Assembly: GCF_011075055.1 (NCBI RefSeq) | Contig: NC_058145.1 | Location: 18,155,261-18,219,260 of the forward strand | Direction: 5' to 3' | DNA: 64,000 nt | Source: Mangifera indica | Taxonomy: Eukaryota > Streptophyta > Magnoliopsida > Sapindales > Anacardiaceae | Shown here: positions 10,625 through 22,994 of the stretch, piece by piece | How the letters are laid out: the number at the start of each line of letters is the position of its first letter | Numbering within the stretch: position 1 is the stretch's first letter | The notes under the pieces: generated by a model | Seen by the model: the letters and a program-made list of their open reading frames with translations, nothing else | What the model was told of the DNA's origin: nothing | The model's database searches: none | Program-made: the position numbers and the translations under genes

Positions 10625-12065
10625 GGCCAAAACACTTATTCCTACCCAAGGTATAGTGAACAAAAGTAACCTCCACTAACTTTTAAAAACTCAAATATCC
10701 GTCCATTTATTAGTTTTCACAATTATAGTCAATAGGCCTAAATATGATCCGAGCCAACTAAATCTCAAAAGCCGATTTGGCTCGACTCAAATTTGTTTTA
10801 TTAAAATTTGAATCGAACTCAAATAAAAAGATTTAACTCGTTTTTTAATTAGAGCCGAATTTGAGCCAAAGTGTATTCTATTCAGTTTAGCTCAATCGAA
10901 GAATACCCAGGTGTAGTTTCTTGTGCAGATACTCTTGCTTTAGTTGCAAAGGACTCAATTATCATCATAGTAAGAACTTCATCAAATTATCTTCAAACTT
11001 GCTTTTCACATTTTTTATGTTTTCTAGATTTCATTTCTGTCTTACCATCCTCTAAATAGAGAGGTCATTTTTAGAATGTTCCAACTGGATGTAGAGATGG
11101 GACGATCTTCAATTTTCAATACGGTCTAGATATAATCTAAACCGATTCAGTCTCGAAAGTTGATTCGATTTGATTTAACTGAACTTAAATTTGTTTGATT
11201 AAAATTCCAATCGAATTTAAGCGGAAAGATTTAGCTCTTTTTTTAATGTGAGCAAAACTAGAGCCGAGAGGTGTTCAGGCTTGGCTTGGCTTGGCCTGAA
11301 TCCACCCCTAATAGTTAAGGGTAAAATCATTATTTAGATATTTTTATTTAAATAAAACAAATTGATTTCTTTTTCACCCCTTAAGTTGTAAAAACTAATC
11401 GTTTACACCCTCAAACTTTGAAACATTCATTTACACTCCAAACTTTGAATAAACAGTCACCCCCTCAAACTTTGAAACATTGCATTTACACGCCAAAAAC
11501 TTCATTCCATCTTTCCGATGACCGTTCTTCCTAATGTTTCTCTCCGACGACATCTCCCCTCCTTTTTATGGTGGTTTCCCAATATAGAAAATCTAATAGA
11601 AATGGTTAGATTTTCTCACATGGATCTATATAAAAATCACATAGATATACCAAATGACATTGCACATATGTGGGCGTCATTCATGCAACACCGTTCGGTT
11701 GATCTGTGTGACAAAATCGGGTCATTTTGATCAAATTTTCGGTGGTTCAAAAAACCACCATGGAGGGAGGAGAGATGCCGTCAGAGAGAAACGCCAAGAA
11801 GAACGGCCTTCGGAGAGATGAAATGAAGTTTTTGGGATGTAAATGTAATGTTTCAAAGTTTGAGTTTGGGGGAAATAGTTAGTTTTTAAAACTAAGGGGA
11901 ATAAAGAAATAAGTTTTATTTGTTTAAATAAAAATTTTTAAATAATGATTTTATGTCTGACTGTAACAATCAAAACTAATAGATGGGTGGATATTTGGAT
12001 TTTCGAAAGTTAACAGGGTTCAGTTAGATTTTTACTATAACTTGGATGAGACTTAGTCATTGACC
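10625..12065. mobile_element. Foldback Mutator-like element E (1441 bp, carrying a hAT-like insertion)
   Basis: The left end GGCCAAAACACTTATTCCTA aligns with the reverse complement of the right end (GGTCAATGACTAAGTCTCAT); homology continues through AAATATCCGTCCATTTATTAG on the left and AAATATCCACCCATCTATTAG on the right. Flanks CATGTATAA (10616-10624) and CATATATAA (12066-12074) match at 8 of 9 positions. Without the 578-bp insertion at 10733-11310 and its TSD copy it is about 855 bp, like its relatives. The core repeats in inverted form around 11510-11830. Its left TSD starts only 11 bp after the right TSD of element A. More diverged than the others. Confidence 0.75.
10733..11310. mobile_element. 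hAT-like non-autonomous insertion within foldback element E
   Basis: The insertion interrupts the left arm of element E. It starts TAGGCCTAAATATG and ends CTGAATCCACCCCTA (reverse complement TAGGGGTGGATTCAG), giving short imperfect TAGG-type terminal repeats. It is flanked by ATAGTCAA (10725-10732) and ATAGTTAA (11311-11318), 7 of 8 identical; 8 bp is the hAT target size. Inside are two diverged copies of a GGCTCGACTCAAATTTGTTT-type segment (near 10790 and 11180). No transposase is seen. Similar GAGCC/CTCG-rich sequence occurs at 25140-26110 and 27596-27932. Confidence 0.6.
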
Positions 12066-12128
12066 CATATATAATAAAGTCTGAGTTTTAACCAACAACT
12101 TGGGAGGTAGCGAAAGTTTTACAATTAG

Positions 12129-12560
12129 AGTGCATTTGGTTAGAGCACATTAAAAATTACTATGATAATTTATCTTTTATTATTTATATTATTTTATTTG
12201 ATTTATAAGTAATAAAAAATTTTGATAATGTTTTATTACCAATGATGATGTGACAGGTAATATAAGAGGTAATCTGATTATCACCTCTACCTTAAGTATT
12301 AAAAAATTATAAAAATAATCTTTATTTTATTATAATTATATTTTTATTTATTAATTTTTTAAGATAAAAATAATCTTATTTTCAATTAATATAATAAATA
12401 ACATAAAAAATATTTTAGAATAATTATACCTAAGGATAATTAAGTAAAATAATATATTGATATTTTTTTATTATTTATAACTAAACACAATAATTATTTA
12501 TATTTATCTAATTTATCAAATTTTATAAAACATAATAATAATTTATATCCTACTTTTTTT
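12129..12560 (+). mobile_element. AT-rich MITE-like repeat, copy 1
   Basis: This very AT-rich stretch aligns over most of its length with the reverse complement of 26953-27432. Shared blocks include TTATCTTTTATTA, TTACCAATG, GTAATCTGATTATCAC, TTTATTATAATTATAT and AACACAATAATTATTTAT. The other copy has complementary ends (GTCGTTTAGTT and AACCAAATGTC), so the family looks like a terminal-inverted-repeat MITE of about 480 bp. This copy has GCATTTGGTTAG at its left end and a ragged right end. No clear target duplication was found. Confidence 0.6.
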
Positions 12561-13886
12561 TGTCTAATGTAATGGATCCTGAAGCTTCAGTCAATGTTAA
12601 CCACACAAGAATCCTCTGTTGTGGGAAGTCTTTAAAGCAGTACACAAAGACATATCCTATGCCTCTATTGTGAAAACAATGAATTCAGAACGTCAAGAAA
12701 AGATAAGTGCTACTGATGAACCCCTGTAAATTAATTGAATGAGCTGATATAGACTATCTTCAGTAACTACGCACGTGTTCCTGCCAAATCAGGTTACATT
12801 CAGATGTAAATCATACGGACTGACGTATTCTGCCGACTAAAACTAAAACCTTATTTCTCACAGGCAGCATCATGCCGTTCAACTTTGACTTTTTGGCTAC
12901 TTAGTTTATTATGTTCCTTTATTTGAAGCTATGGCCTACTCAGATAGCCACTTCTCCATGCCCAAATAAAATCTACAATTCCCGCGGAGAAGAAAAGGAC
13001 GCAGATTTGTCGTCCTTTCCCATAATTTCTGGGTGAAGAGATTTCTTCTGGATTGTGCACTTATATTTTAAGTAGAAAATGACAAGGAATTTTTTTGTCA
13101 TCATTTCCCATTTGCATGGCTCTCCACCCAGCTTCCATGATTTCTCATCATTTTACACCATTTATTGCTCCTACTATCCTTTTTTTGGTTCCATTTTTAT
13201 GAATTTTTCATGACTTCTTGCCAATAACTATTGCCTTTCCAACCATATATAGTCGTGAGTGATCTGGTGAAAGTTATCCAGTCTTCTTTGTTCTAATGCC
13301 AAAACAACACAAAAAAGATACAAGATTTGTTTGTGTTACAGTTTGATCATTATGTGTATCAACTTTGTAATTACTGAATAGTTGCTTTTCTGGGTGGAAT
13401 AGTTGTTCCACATTACATATTGATCTCCCTTTGCTTATCAATGATGTTGGAACAATGTGATTATCCAGTCATCTCACTTGTGTTTGTCCAGAATATCTAA
13501 AGTTTAACTGATATTATTCATACTTTCTGACGAGTGTTTTGTTGTTTCACTTGCAGGAAATCATACTTTCTGAAGCTTCAATTTGCCGTAGAAATTATTC
13601 TGAAAATATGGGGCTTCAAAGTTGTGTATGTTCATTCCTACAATGAGAAATGTATGTGCAATTTACTTTCCTCTTGTTCTAGAGCAGAATGGTATAATTT
13701 TATTCTGAAATTGAAACTTCTAGTTAGTATTATCTAAACTACAACAAAAAAAAAAAGGCCTATCAACTTCCTGGCAAGTTGATCCAAAGTCTCACATAAT
13801 TCCCCTTTAGGCCTAACATTATTCCTCAGTTGAAGGAGAGAACTCTTCAAATTGTCACATTTGAGGGGATGTGACCTATGCTAAAT
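12561..13886. other. Unannotated stretch 3' of the ABCG14-type gene
   Basis: No gene is recognised on either strand. The part nearest 13886 should hold the 3' UTR of the minus-strand ABCG14-type gene. The middle (about 12600-13500) is less AT-rich than the MITE next to it and could hold untranslated or decayed gene sequence. The short open frame at 13534-13737 resembles nothing I know. Confidence 0.4.
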
Positions 13887-16733
13887 TTACCTCAATTGCA
13901 CTCGATGCAGTGCCATGTAAGCAACCAGTCGATAACCCACCAACATCAGAGCCATAATACATACATCTATCCATAAATGGTTCAGCCCCATTGACTTGAC
14001 AGCAGGAAAATCTGCAACCCTGCACAGCACTCCCTTTGAGCACTCATAATAGTCATCCTCACTGTATTGAACCCCAAGTAGAAGCTTGTAACAGTAGTAG
14101 CTATAGCTCAAGTACTTCAGCCACACTATAAAGGGTGGGATTTGTTGCACATAGTATCCTCCAGCTATCAGGAAAACAAGAGTTGTAACTGAAGCTAAAG
14201 TAGTGGCTTGTTTTATGTCCATCAGAATAGCACCTATGGCTAAGCCAAGACTTTGAGCAACAAGGACTGTGTAAAGGACAATAAGTAAGGATAAGATGAA
14301 AGTAACTGGATCAGCTTTAAGGCCACCCATCCAATATATTATGAATACAAATGCAGTTGGAAGGGCAAGCTCCAGTGGCAGGTCCCCAAATGTTCTGGCC
14401 AAAAAGTAGGAGGAAAGGCGATACATGCCTGATGTTCGTTCCTTAATTAGCATTGTTCTTTCTTGGGGAAATGTAAAAACTGCATTGTACAGAGGATAGA
14501 AGCCCCAGAATACTGAGAAGAAGAAGAGCAATGCAATCTGCATTCAAAAGGAAAGCCTTGTTTACCATCTATTAGAAAATTAGTCTAGCCACCATTTTTT
14601 TTGACAAAGTATGAAATTTTTTTTTTCCTGCATAGAGCAATTCTTACCCTATCTTCAATGTGAGAAGTTGGAGTATGCCACCATAGGAGTCCACCAAGTA
14701 CAGCAACACTGATGACTTGGAAAATTCTAAGCTTGTTGAAAGCTTCATACCTCCTTTCCCTCAACCCCCTCTGCAGCAGCACTCTGAACTGATGCCACCA
14801 GCTTGTGCACCATTGCTCTGCTTTCCTGTTACTTCCTGCATCATTCAAAATTGATACTCCATATTAGCTAAACCAGTAGAAAAGAGAATTAGAAAGATAA
14901 TTGAAGTTAAAAAATAAGGCAATCAAGAGGTTAAAAACAATTAAAAAAAATAAAAAGATTAGAAAGCTACTTATGGAAGCATCTTTTGTATGGCTGTAGT
15001 TATTGATTTCAGAATTGTATAGTTCAGCTTTTAATCTTGCGGAAATGTTCTTTTCATAAGAAGATTTCAGATTTTCCCTAAGAGACTTCTGCTCTAGTTC
15101 CATGTTCTCACTTTGCTCAGTTGGGTGCTTGAAATCAGGGCTTATTCCTGCAAAATTTAAATATTTCGCATCAACTTTATGTCATTGTACACATTCTTTC
15201 TCTGTTAAATCAGACAAAAAGCAAAGCAACAAGTTTGAGATAATCAATCACTAAAATATAACCTATTTGCTGTGCACAAAATCATTTGGCATGTTTATGC
15301 GACACTCAAGAAAACAAAAACTGATGATTTGTATGCTTGGGATGGTGGAATCTTTGCCATATTAATTATATTCCACTTACATAATGGTAAAAGCACCACT
15401 GTCGGTAGGCCAACTAATATCCTCGTCTCATGTTAAAGGAAATCTAAAGAAATGATGACTTAGCAAGAGTAACCTCCCCCTCACCACGAATGATATAAAA
15501 CTTCAAATTGGAAAAGTAAAAATATGAAGAACTAAAGAATTTACCATTGGCAAGATCAAGTAAGTGATCGGCTGGATTCACAATCATGGATGTTGAGAAA
15601 CCAATGGAGGAAAAGTAGTCCAGAGCTGTTGATGCAGGACCATTGTAGATTGGGGAGCCTTCTGATAGCAAAACTACTTTATCAAACATGTGATAAAGTC
15701 GGCTAGATGGTTGGTGAATGGTGGTTATGATGGTTCGACCTCCACTTGCTAGCCTTTTGATAGTGGTTAGAATCCTCTGAGCTGTGGTTGAGTCCAAACC
15801 CGAGGTTGGCTCATCTAACAATAATAAGCATGGGTTGATTAGCATCTCTTGAGCTATACTTACTCTCTTTTTCTCTCCTCCTGATATTCCTCTCACAAGT
15901 GGCCCTCCAATCATGCTATTCCTGCACCTAGTTAACCCCAGTTCAGTTATAACTTGTTCCACATGTTGGAGTTTCTCATTCCTGCTCAAGCTATTGGGAA
16001 GCCTTAGAAGTGCAGTGAAAAAAAGTGCTTCAGTGACAGTGAGATGTGGATATAAAATGTCATCCTGTGCAACAAATCCTGTTCTTCTCTTTACGGAACC
16101 AGAAAAAGGCTGACCATTGTAGGTGATTTTTCCGGACAACTTGCCACTGAGACGGCCTCCAAGAGCACAAAGAAGAGTGGTTTTACCACTTCCTGAAGGC
16201 CCTAACATGGCTAACAGTTCTCCAGGACAAACCACACCTGTGATTCCGTTTAGTATAGTCTTTTCCTTGGTGCCCCATGTACCACCACAGCAAAATCCTT
16301 CCTGCTCTGATTTCACTTTGTACACCACCTCCTCAAACTGCAAACAAGTGAGATGTTAGCTAAAAATAAAGATTTCGCATATAAGTAATAGCTAAAAATA
16401 AAGATTTCGCATATAAGTAATACACGATTGCAATAATTTGAAGAGAGACAGAGAAACTACTATATTGTACATGATGGTAAGATATCTTATGATGGAAAAA
16501 GGACTAATGGAAAGTTGCATAATGAGTAATATAATCAATGGTATGATGATTAGAGAGACCTTTAGAGTTATAGGATACAAGGGGAGTTGGAGTGGTTTCG
16601 GTTGTACTGGAAAGGCAAGGACCGCCTTGTTTTGAGACTCAGAAGACATCTTTGTCAGACTGAGACCACCTTCCACTGGATCACTAGTGCTGCCATGTTC
16701 AGGTTTTGGTGCTATGCAGTTGAGCTGAGGCAT
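13887..16733 (-). CDS. ABCG14: ABCG14-type half-size ABC transporter (candidate cytokinin exporter)
   Basis: Five exons join in frame: 16733-16560, 16337-15545, 15147-14971, 14835-14648 and 14537-13887, giving 660 residues (Arabidopsis ABCG14 is about 650). The nucleotide-binding domain shows Walker A GPSGSGKT (104-111), Q-loop Gln149, ABC signature ISGGE (209-213), Walker B LLLLDEP (229-235), D-loop SGLDS (237-241) and H-loop His266. The C-terminal membrane domain has [35 protein letters not shown] and [27 protein letters not shown], typical of plant ABCG9/14/25. The N-terminus MPQLNCIAP and the ending HRVQLR favour ABCG14, a plasma-membrane dimer known for root-to-shoot transport of trans-zeatin cytokinins; substrate is inferred from orthology. 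All key residues are present. COG6 lies beyond, as in Arabidopsis. Confidence 0.93.
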
Positions 16734-16792
16734 GGTAAATAAAATGATTGAATTAATGAAGGATGCTATTGTTTTAATTTTGGGTGGGTGAA

Positions 16793-16820
16793 GTGGTGGT
16801 GGTGGTGGTGGTGGTGGTGA
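16793..16820. repeat. (GGT)n microsatellite upstream of ABCG14
   Basis: About nine GGT units lie 60-90 bp before the start codon on the gene's upstream side, probably in the 5' UTR. On the transcribed strand it is an ACC run. Length variation here could be a useful marker. Confidence 0.9.
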
Positions 16821-16892
16821 TGATTCAGAAAAGGTAGAGAAGTTAAGGCTTTACTTTTAATTCGGCCTATCCCCAAAGTGAAGTAGAGCACA

Positions 16893-16902
16893 TAAATATA
16901 TA
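16893..16902 (-). promoter_or_regulatory. Candidate TATA box of the ABCG14-type gene
   Basis: The minus strand reads CTATATATTTATG here, about 160 bp before the start codon. Placement would give a 5' UTR of roughly 130 bp including the ACC run. This is motif and position only. Confidence 0.45.
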
Positions 16903-19530
16903 GTAGAGTCGAGGATTTGTCCTGTTTGTGTGTGCTTAGGCTTCATGCCCTCCATGGTGGGTTCCCACTTTCTTTCCCTTAATATTATACTAACACTAAC
17001 TCCTTATAACCACTATTTATATTAATCTCTTTCCTTAGTTCCTCATTATCAGCAGCTTCTTTTCTATCATCTTCTTATGTTCAACTTCAATTACACGGAT
17101 TTATTATGCAGCTCAGATCAAATTACGGCAATTGGAATATCAGAAGTTACAAAGGCAAACCATATTAATTCTCACGAGGAAATTAAAGTGCTTGAAAGAA
17201 CAATGTATATATAAATACATATACTACTAAACTTAGCAACACTTATCATATTAGTCAACATATTTTTATTCTGATGTTTTTTCGGATCTTGTTTTGTTTT
17301 TTTGTTGTGCAGTGGTGCATGTGAAAAAAGAAAGTAGATTCTTCATTATTTCCAAGTAGACAAATCAATGATATATAATGCTTCCCACGATCTCACAAAT
17401 CAAAGGCAAGATCAAGCTCATGATCATAGATATCTGTCTATATATAAACGTACAAATACATTAAGGTTTCGAGGTCATAACCCATTTTTGTGCAATATTT
17501 CTGAAATTTCTTATTCAAAATTATTAGCAATTTATAATCTTTATAGATATGCTACACTGCGTGCATGTGAAAACTAAATGGAGTACTGCCTAGAAGACAT
17601 CATGGTGTTTCCCACCATTTAAAAAGACAGCCAATCGACAACTCTTCTGCAAATACCCTCATGCTGATACGCCGTTTCTAAGTAAAAATCCAATCAATAT
17701 CTCCTTCGCATTCTCTTCTTCTCTTTATTTGTGTATTGTGCCAATTCTTATTATGTTTCTTATATCATTTTAGTAGTATACATTGAGTTGTTTTACATAT
17801 TTTCGAAAATATTAGAATATATATAGCTGGCTTTTGCATCTGTATGGTGATCATGTGTTAGTTCTTGCTTTGTTCTTTTGATTTTCCTTTTTACTTTCTT
17901 TTGGAAAAGCAAAACCGATGATGTTCCATCGACCATTGGTTTTTGCAACATAAAATAACGTAAGTTAGATATCAACAAATCTCTTTACATATATTTTTTT
18001 GCTCCAACACCCCTATATTAATTTGCATATATTCCTTATTCATCTGTGTCACTGTCTGCAGTCACTGTGAAATTAATATATAAACCTGATTAACAAAGCC
18101 AAAAACTAGATGGGAAGTTAGTTATTTTCACATACTTTTAAGTAATAATATACTTAGGACAATGACATTAAGATGAGTATTCTGCAAGTTCTGTGCATTT
18201 GGGGCCAATTCCCAGCACTGGAAATAAAAAGCATAAGACACCAAACCAAAAGTATCTCTTTGATTCTCCCCCTTCAGTCAATGCATTCATGCATGTGATA
18301 TATATTAGTTCTTACCGTTTAATTCAGACAAGAAGCATCTACATTTTTTTTTTAATATATATCTGCAATAATATGAAGGCATAATTGGTTAAAATATTTA
18401 TCTATATATCGTTATTAATATCTTTGTTTTAGGCTATAGTCTTAGATAGGAAAATTTTCAGATAAGCAACTGGACATATGTATGATACAGGGTTGTGTCT
18501 TCTTGAATTATAAGCATCTTCGGAGTTTCCTCTTTCGGTAAATTCGATCATCTAAATGAGTTCATACAAAGAAATAAAAGGATTTCATTCGAACTTGTAA
18601 ATGGCGTTGTTGCGTTAGATTTACGGGACCAATAACGTATATTTATATTCATAGCTACACACACTACACAGCAAGAATTTTAGCAACTTTTATCTATTCA
18701 TATAGTCGACAACATACATAGAAATTATAAATAAATAATCTTTGAAGTCGAAAAAATAAATAACAAAAGAATATGAAAGATGATGTATTATTGTCATTGT
18801 GTGTGAAATCAATATAAAAAAGTGAAAATCGTAACGGTAATTTTTCTCGTAAAGCCAAGTGAATTTTCTATTATTCCCTTTTCGAATACTATTAATTTTT
18901 TACTACATTCGTATCACCGAAATTCAATATGCCCTTTCTATATCATTACTACTTGATTTTATATGTATATATATATATATATTTTATTGCGTAAATATAT
19001 GAAATAAAAATCTTAGTGCAAAGCACTAAGATTAATGAAGTTGATGGAGGGGTCCGAGGGTGGAGCCAGGCAGCTTTTTTGAAGGTTGAAGACTTAGATT
19101 GGGGTAAGTGAGATAATTTGGCTGCTAATTGATACAGTTGGTGCTCATCATTTTTGGGTGCTCATCATTTTTGAGTGCACATTCTTTCGGCTCCCCAACT
19201 TGTACATTTATTATTATTATATATAAATTTAAGTGTGCATGAAGAGTTGCAATTTCTACCGTTAATAATCCCCTTCTTTTTTCATTATTCCTCTTTAATT
19301 CCCTCTCCCCATCTCTTTAACTTTATCTATACACTATACGCTCCTCCCCTTCCCCTTCCCCCTCCATCTTCTTGTAAATATGGATTCTTTCCTTGTCTTT
19401 CTCAAACTCATAGGTTTATAGCATATATATTATATTAAAAAAACAAAGATTTCCCATATGCCGAATCTCTCTCATTTCACATCAATGTCTAATGTTATTT
19501 ACTGCTAACAAAGGATCCTCTCGATTAAGA

Positions 19531-19533
<3 letters not shown>

Positions 19534-19613
<80 letters not shown>
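19534..19613. repeat. (TA)n microsatellite, about 40 units
   Basis: An uninterrupted TA run of about 80 bp, the longest in the window, outside any recognised transposon. Confidence 0.95.
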
Positions 19614-19618
<5 letters not shown>

Positions 19619-20450
19619 CTTTATAGTTCGGCTGCAATTAGTTAGGTTTTGTTTCTTGTTTATAAGATAATATATTGACAAGGACAACCACTAGATTCAA
19701 AGATCGCCTTTATGATCTAGATGGTGATATGATAATTAAGTAGCTAGTTGGTAGTGCAACTTAATTATGTATATAATTATTTAAGTTGAGAAAGATTATT
19801 ATTAAAGTTAATGATAATGAAGGTCAGTTAATCTCCACTGCCATTATATACATTATGACTATAAAATATATAATCACAACTGATTATGCTTTCTAAAGCT
19901 ATATAATCATACTCCAAATTGAGTTTAATGAATTTTGTGATCATTTCTAATAGAATTTTTCAGAAATAGGGCAATTTATATATTGTTCAAGGTGTTGAAG
20001 AAGGATTTGTTGTCAAAGGACACCAGAAGAAACAATAAGGGCAACGTCCTACCAGCATTATTATTATTATTAAGATTTAAGATCCAACTTATTATAAAAT
20101 AGAAAACGTTATGTTGAGATTGTTAATGTAATGGAATAGTTGGAAATGGTGAGTTGTGAAGTAAGTTGGGAAGTGGACAAGTGGAAGGCACTCCCAGTTT
20201 CTAGTGGGGAAATTTGAGTGTTATTATGCTCTCATTCATCACGTTTACACAACCAAATCATTTGGTGGAGAGGCCTAAAAAGGGACCTCATCAATTCCTG
20301 GAGATGGATGAAATGGGATGAGAGTGAGGCGTGTTGATTCTGGTGCTGGTGGAATTTACATCATTGAAAAGATGTATATATTTTGGTTTTGTTAGTTCTG
20401 ATTTTCGAATATATAGATATAGCGCTAGTGTTATGTGCGTTGATACATGC

Positions 20451-20470
20451 ATACATACATACATACATAC
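20451..20470. repeat. (ATAC)n microsatellite
   Basis: Five ATAC units in the ABCG14-COG6 intergenic region. Confidence 0.9.
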
Positions 20471-20629
20471 GCATGATTTCTAAACGAAGGAGATAAAGAT
20501 TCAAGACAGAATTAGAAATATAAAATGCGAGCCATTGGAAAAAGCATGGCCAGAGAAAAAAAGAAAAAAGTGATGATGAAATAGGAAGATATAGGAACAT
20601 GATGAAGACACAAGTGATATATATGTATG

Positions 20630-20638
<9 letters not shown>

Positions 20639-20664
<26 letters not shown>
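20639..20664. repeat. (GT)n microsatellite
   Basis: About thirteen GT units preceded by TATGTATGTATATATAT. Confidence 0.95.
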
Positions 20665-21570
20665 TGCCTTGGTAAGCATTATAAATAAATGACTAAAAGA
20701 GAGAGAGGGGTAAAGTTGTAGTAGATTTAGTTAGTGAAGTACGTGTGGTGGATGTTGAATATGATACAGATGGATGGATAAGTTGAGGGAGAGACTAGTC
20801 CTTGTCCTTTAAATTTATATGGTTTATAGCAAGTGTGATACACATTACATTCACACACCCATGTGATAAACCATGTCACACTGCAATCAGAGTTAAGAAG
20901 CATAAATATTCTAAGTGGAAATGATGTGGAGGACGAGAACCACATGTAATTCAGCAATAAACAAATTAAATGGAAGAATTCAGCTGCTAGCTTTGTTTCA
21001 AAGATTTTATGCAGACACAAAAGAACCAACCTAACCACGCGTGTGCTTCTAATGTTTTCGAGTCTTATGCATTAATTATTCTCCCACACAAGGTAACACT
21101 TTGACCATCTCCCGTATTGTCCCTTCTGGACACAAAGTCATGTTTGATATTTAAATTTTATAATTTAAAATATATTTTGGTAGTTTAAAAGTTTAAAAAT
21201 TATTTAATCAGTTATATTTTATTATTTTAAATAATATGAGATATGAAATATATCTTTTTTTTTTTTAATATTTTGTTAGTATGAACTTTGTCTAAAGGTA
21301 TCATTCATCTCTTTATAAAACTTAGTATACTCAATAAGATTTGTCTAATTATTACTCACGAAATATATAAAATGACTCTCATATCATTTGTAATATTTTG
21401 ATCTAATAACCTAATTAATTGTCAATATATTATTTGTTTTGGACTTATGTATCGTTTTGTTTTTAGGTCACAAAAATAAAATTATAATAAATTGTGTATT
21501 TAAAACTGATAATAGCTTGATAATGACTAAGTTATTAAAATAAAATGTTACACATTGCCAATTTATCTTA

Positions 21571-21751
21571 GAGCAATGCTATGTGTACCCATTTTTGGTA
21601 CATAATTCTTATATACAGTGATGTGTCATCATGTAATTAGGTGATTTTAAAACATGTGTTATCATATAATAAAGAAACATCTAATCGCATGATAACACCT
21701 CATCTGTGTATATTAATTATATACCAAAAATAGGTGTACATAGTTTTATTG
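21571..21751. mobile_element. Mutator-type MITE, 181 bp
   Basis: The two halves are inverted repeats of about 80 bp: CTATGTGTACCCATTTTTGG on the left against the complement of CCAAAAATAGGTGTACATAG on the right, continuing through TGATGTGTCATCATG/GATAACACCTCATC. Perfect 9-bp direct repeats TTTATCTTA flank it (21562-21570 and 21752-21760). It has no coding capacity. It is distinct from the larger foldback family by sequence. Confidence 0.8.
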
Positions 21752-21960
21752 TTTATCTTATCAACTCAAAACTTTTTTTTTTTGATAATCGAAGACTTCG
21801 TCTATATTTATTGAATGGGTAAACTCGGAGCATAGTGATCGAACCTATAACTTTATTAACTCAAGATTTTATAAACGTGACAAAGATTCGAACTTAAACT
21901 TTTACCTTAGAAACTTTAATGTTTCACTAACTTTATTAACTTTTAGGGTCAATTTAAAAC

Positions 21961-21963
<3 letters not shown>

Positions 21964-22016
<53 letters not shown>
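21964..22016. repeat. (TA)n microsatellite
   Basis: About 26 TA units between the MITE and foldback element B. Confidence 0.95.
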
Positions 22017-22020
<4 letters not shown>

Positions 22021-22151
22021 AAGAGAGAACATAGAAAGAGATGATGATGGAGCATGATGGTGGTTATTATTGTTAACAGTTATGGTGGATCAGCTGAGGC
22101 AAAATGAATAAGAACTAACACAGAAGTAAGGGGGTGTTGCTTTTAGAATTT

Positions 22152-22994
22152 GGCCAAACGACAATTTCCCACCCAAGGTTTGATGTTTTCTCAAATTTCC
22201 ACCCTTTAACTATAGAAATACTAAACACCAAACATCCACCCATGACTGGTTAAATTTAACCAAACCCTAACGGTGGTAAGGGTAAAATCGTCATTTTCTC
22301 TATAATATTAAAAATAAACTAAAATAGAATCAAATTTTGCCCCCCTAAACTTTAAAAACTAAAATTTTCCTTAGCCTAAGTTTTAAAAAATAGCAGTTTC
22401 ACCCTAGGGTTTGGTTTTGAAATCTCCGGTGACCTCTCTGGCTCCGTTGTCGACGACGTCTCCCTCTTGAAGCATCTTCTCCTTCCGACGATCCTTTTCC
22501 TCTCATTTAGAGGTCTGATCGGCGTCAGATACGCCTTGGGAGACGAAGAACTTCGTCGGGGAAGACGAAGTTCTTCGTCTTCCCAGACGAAGATGAAGTT
22601 GTCGTCTTTGTCTGGGAAGACGAAGAACTTCGTCTTCCCCGACGAAGTTCTTCGTCTCTCAAGACGTCTCCGACACCGATCGAACCTCCAAATAGGAGGA
22701 AAATGATCGTCAGAAGGAGAGAATGCTTCGGGAGGGAGACGTCGTCGGCAACGGAGCCAGAGAGGTCACCAGAGATTTCAAAACCAAACCCTAGGGTGAA
22801 ACTGCTATTTTTTAAAACTTAGGCTAAAGAAAAATTTTAGTTTTTAAAGTTTAGGGGGATAAAAAGAGATAAAATTTTTAGATGTTAGGGTTTAGTTAAA
22901 TTTAACCGTCATAGGTGAGTATATGATATTTTCATAGTTAAATGATGAAAACTTGAGAAAACATCAAACATTGGTGGGAAATAGTCGTTTGGCC
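22152..22994. mobile_element. Foldback Mutator-like element B (843 bp, near-complete palindrome)
   Basis: Ends GGCCAAACGACAATTTCCCA and (reverse complement of the right end) GGCCAAACGACTATTTCCCA. Perfect 9-bp direct repeats TTAGAATTT lie at 22143-22151 and 22995-23003. The arms can be followed inward almost to the centre near 22575: CTCCGGTGACCTCTCTGGCTCCG on the left matches the complement of CGGAGCCAGAGAGGTCACC on the right. The core is built of GACGAAGAACTTCGTC palindromes and their variants. The right arm is somewhat shorter than the left through a deletion. It would form a hairpin with arms of about 400 bp. No transposase. Confidence 0.88.

Larger units (their letters stand above)
16903..21561. 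other. Upstream intergenic region of ABCG14, microsatellite-rich
   Basis: No gene is recognised in this 4.7 kb. It is AT-rich and holds several microsatellites (TA at 19534-19613, ATAC at 20451-20470, GT at 20639-20664). Open frames such as 19175-19438 and 20727-21038 lack recognisable domains. The part just left of 21561 is very AT-rich and is followed by a MITE. Confidence 0.5.

Noticed and set aside
21765..21950. tRNA-like phrase GATTCGAACTT
   Set aside because: No matching acceptor stem or anticodon arm could be drawn; it lies in AT-rich repeat DNA.
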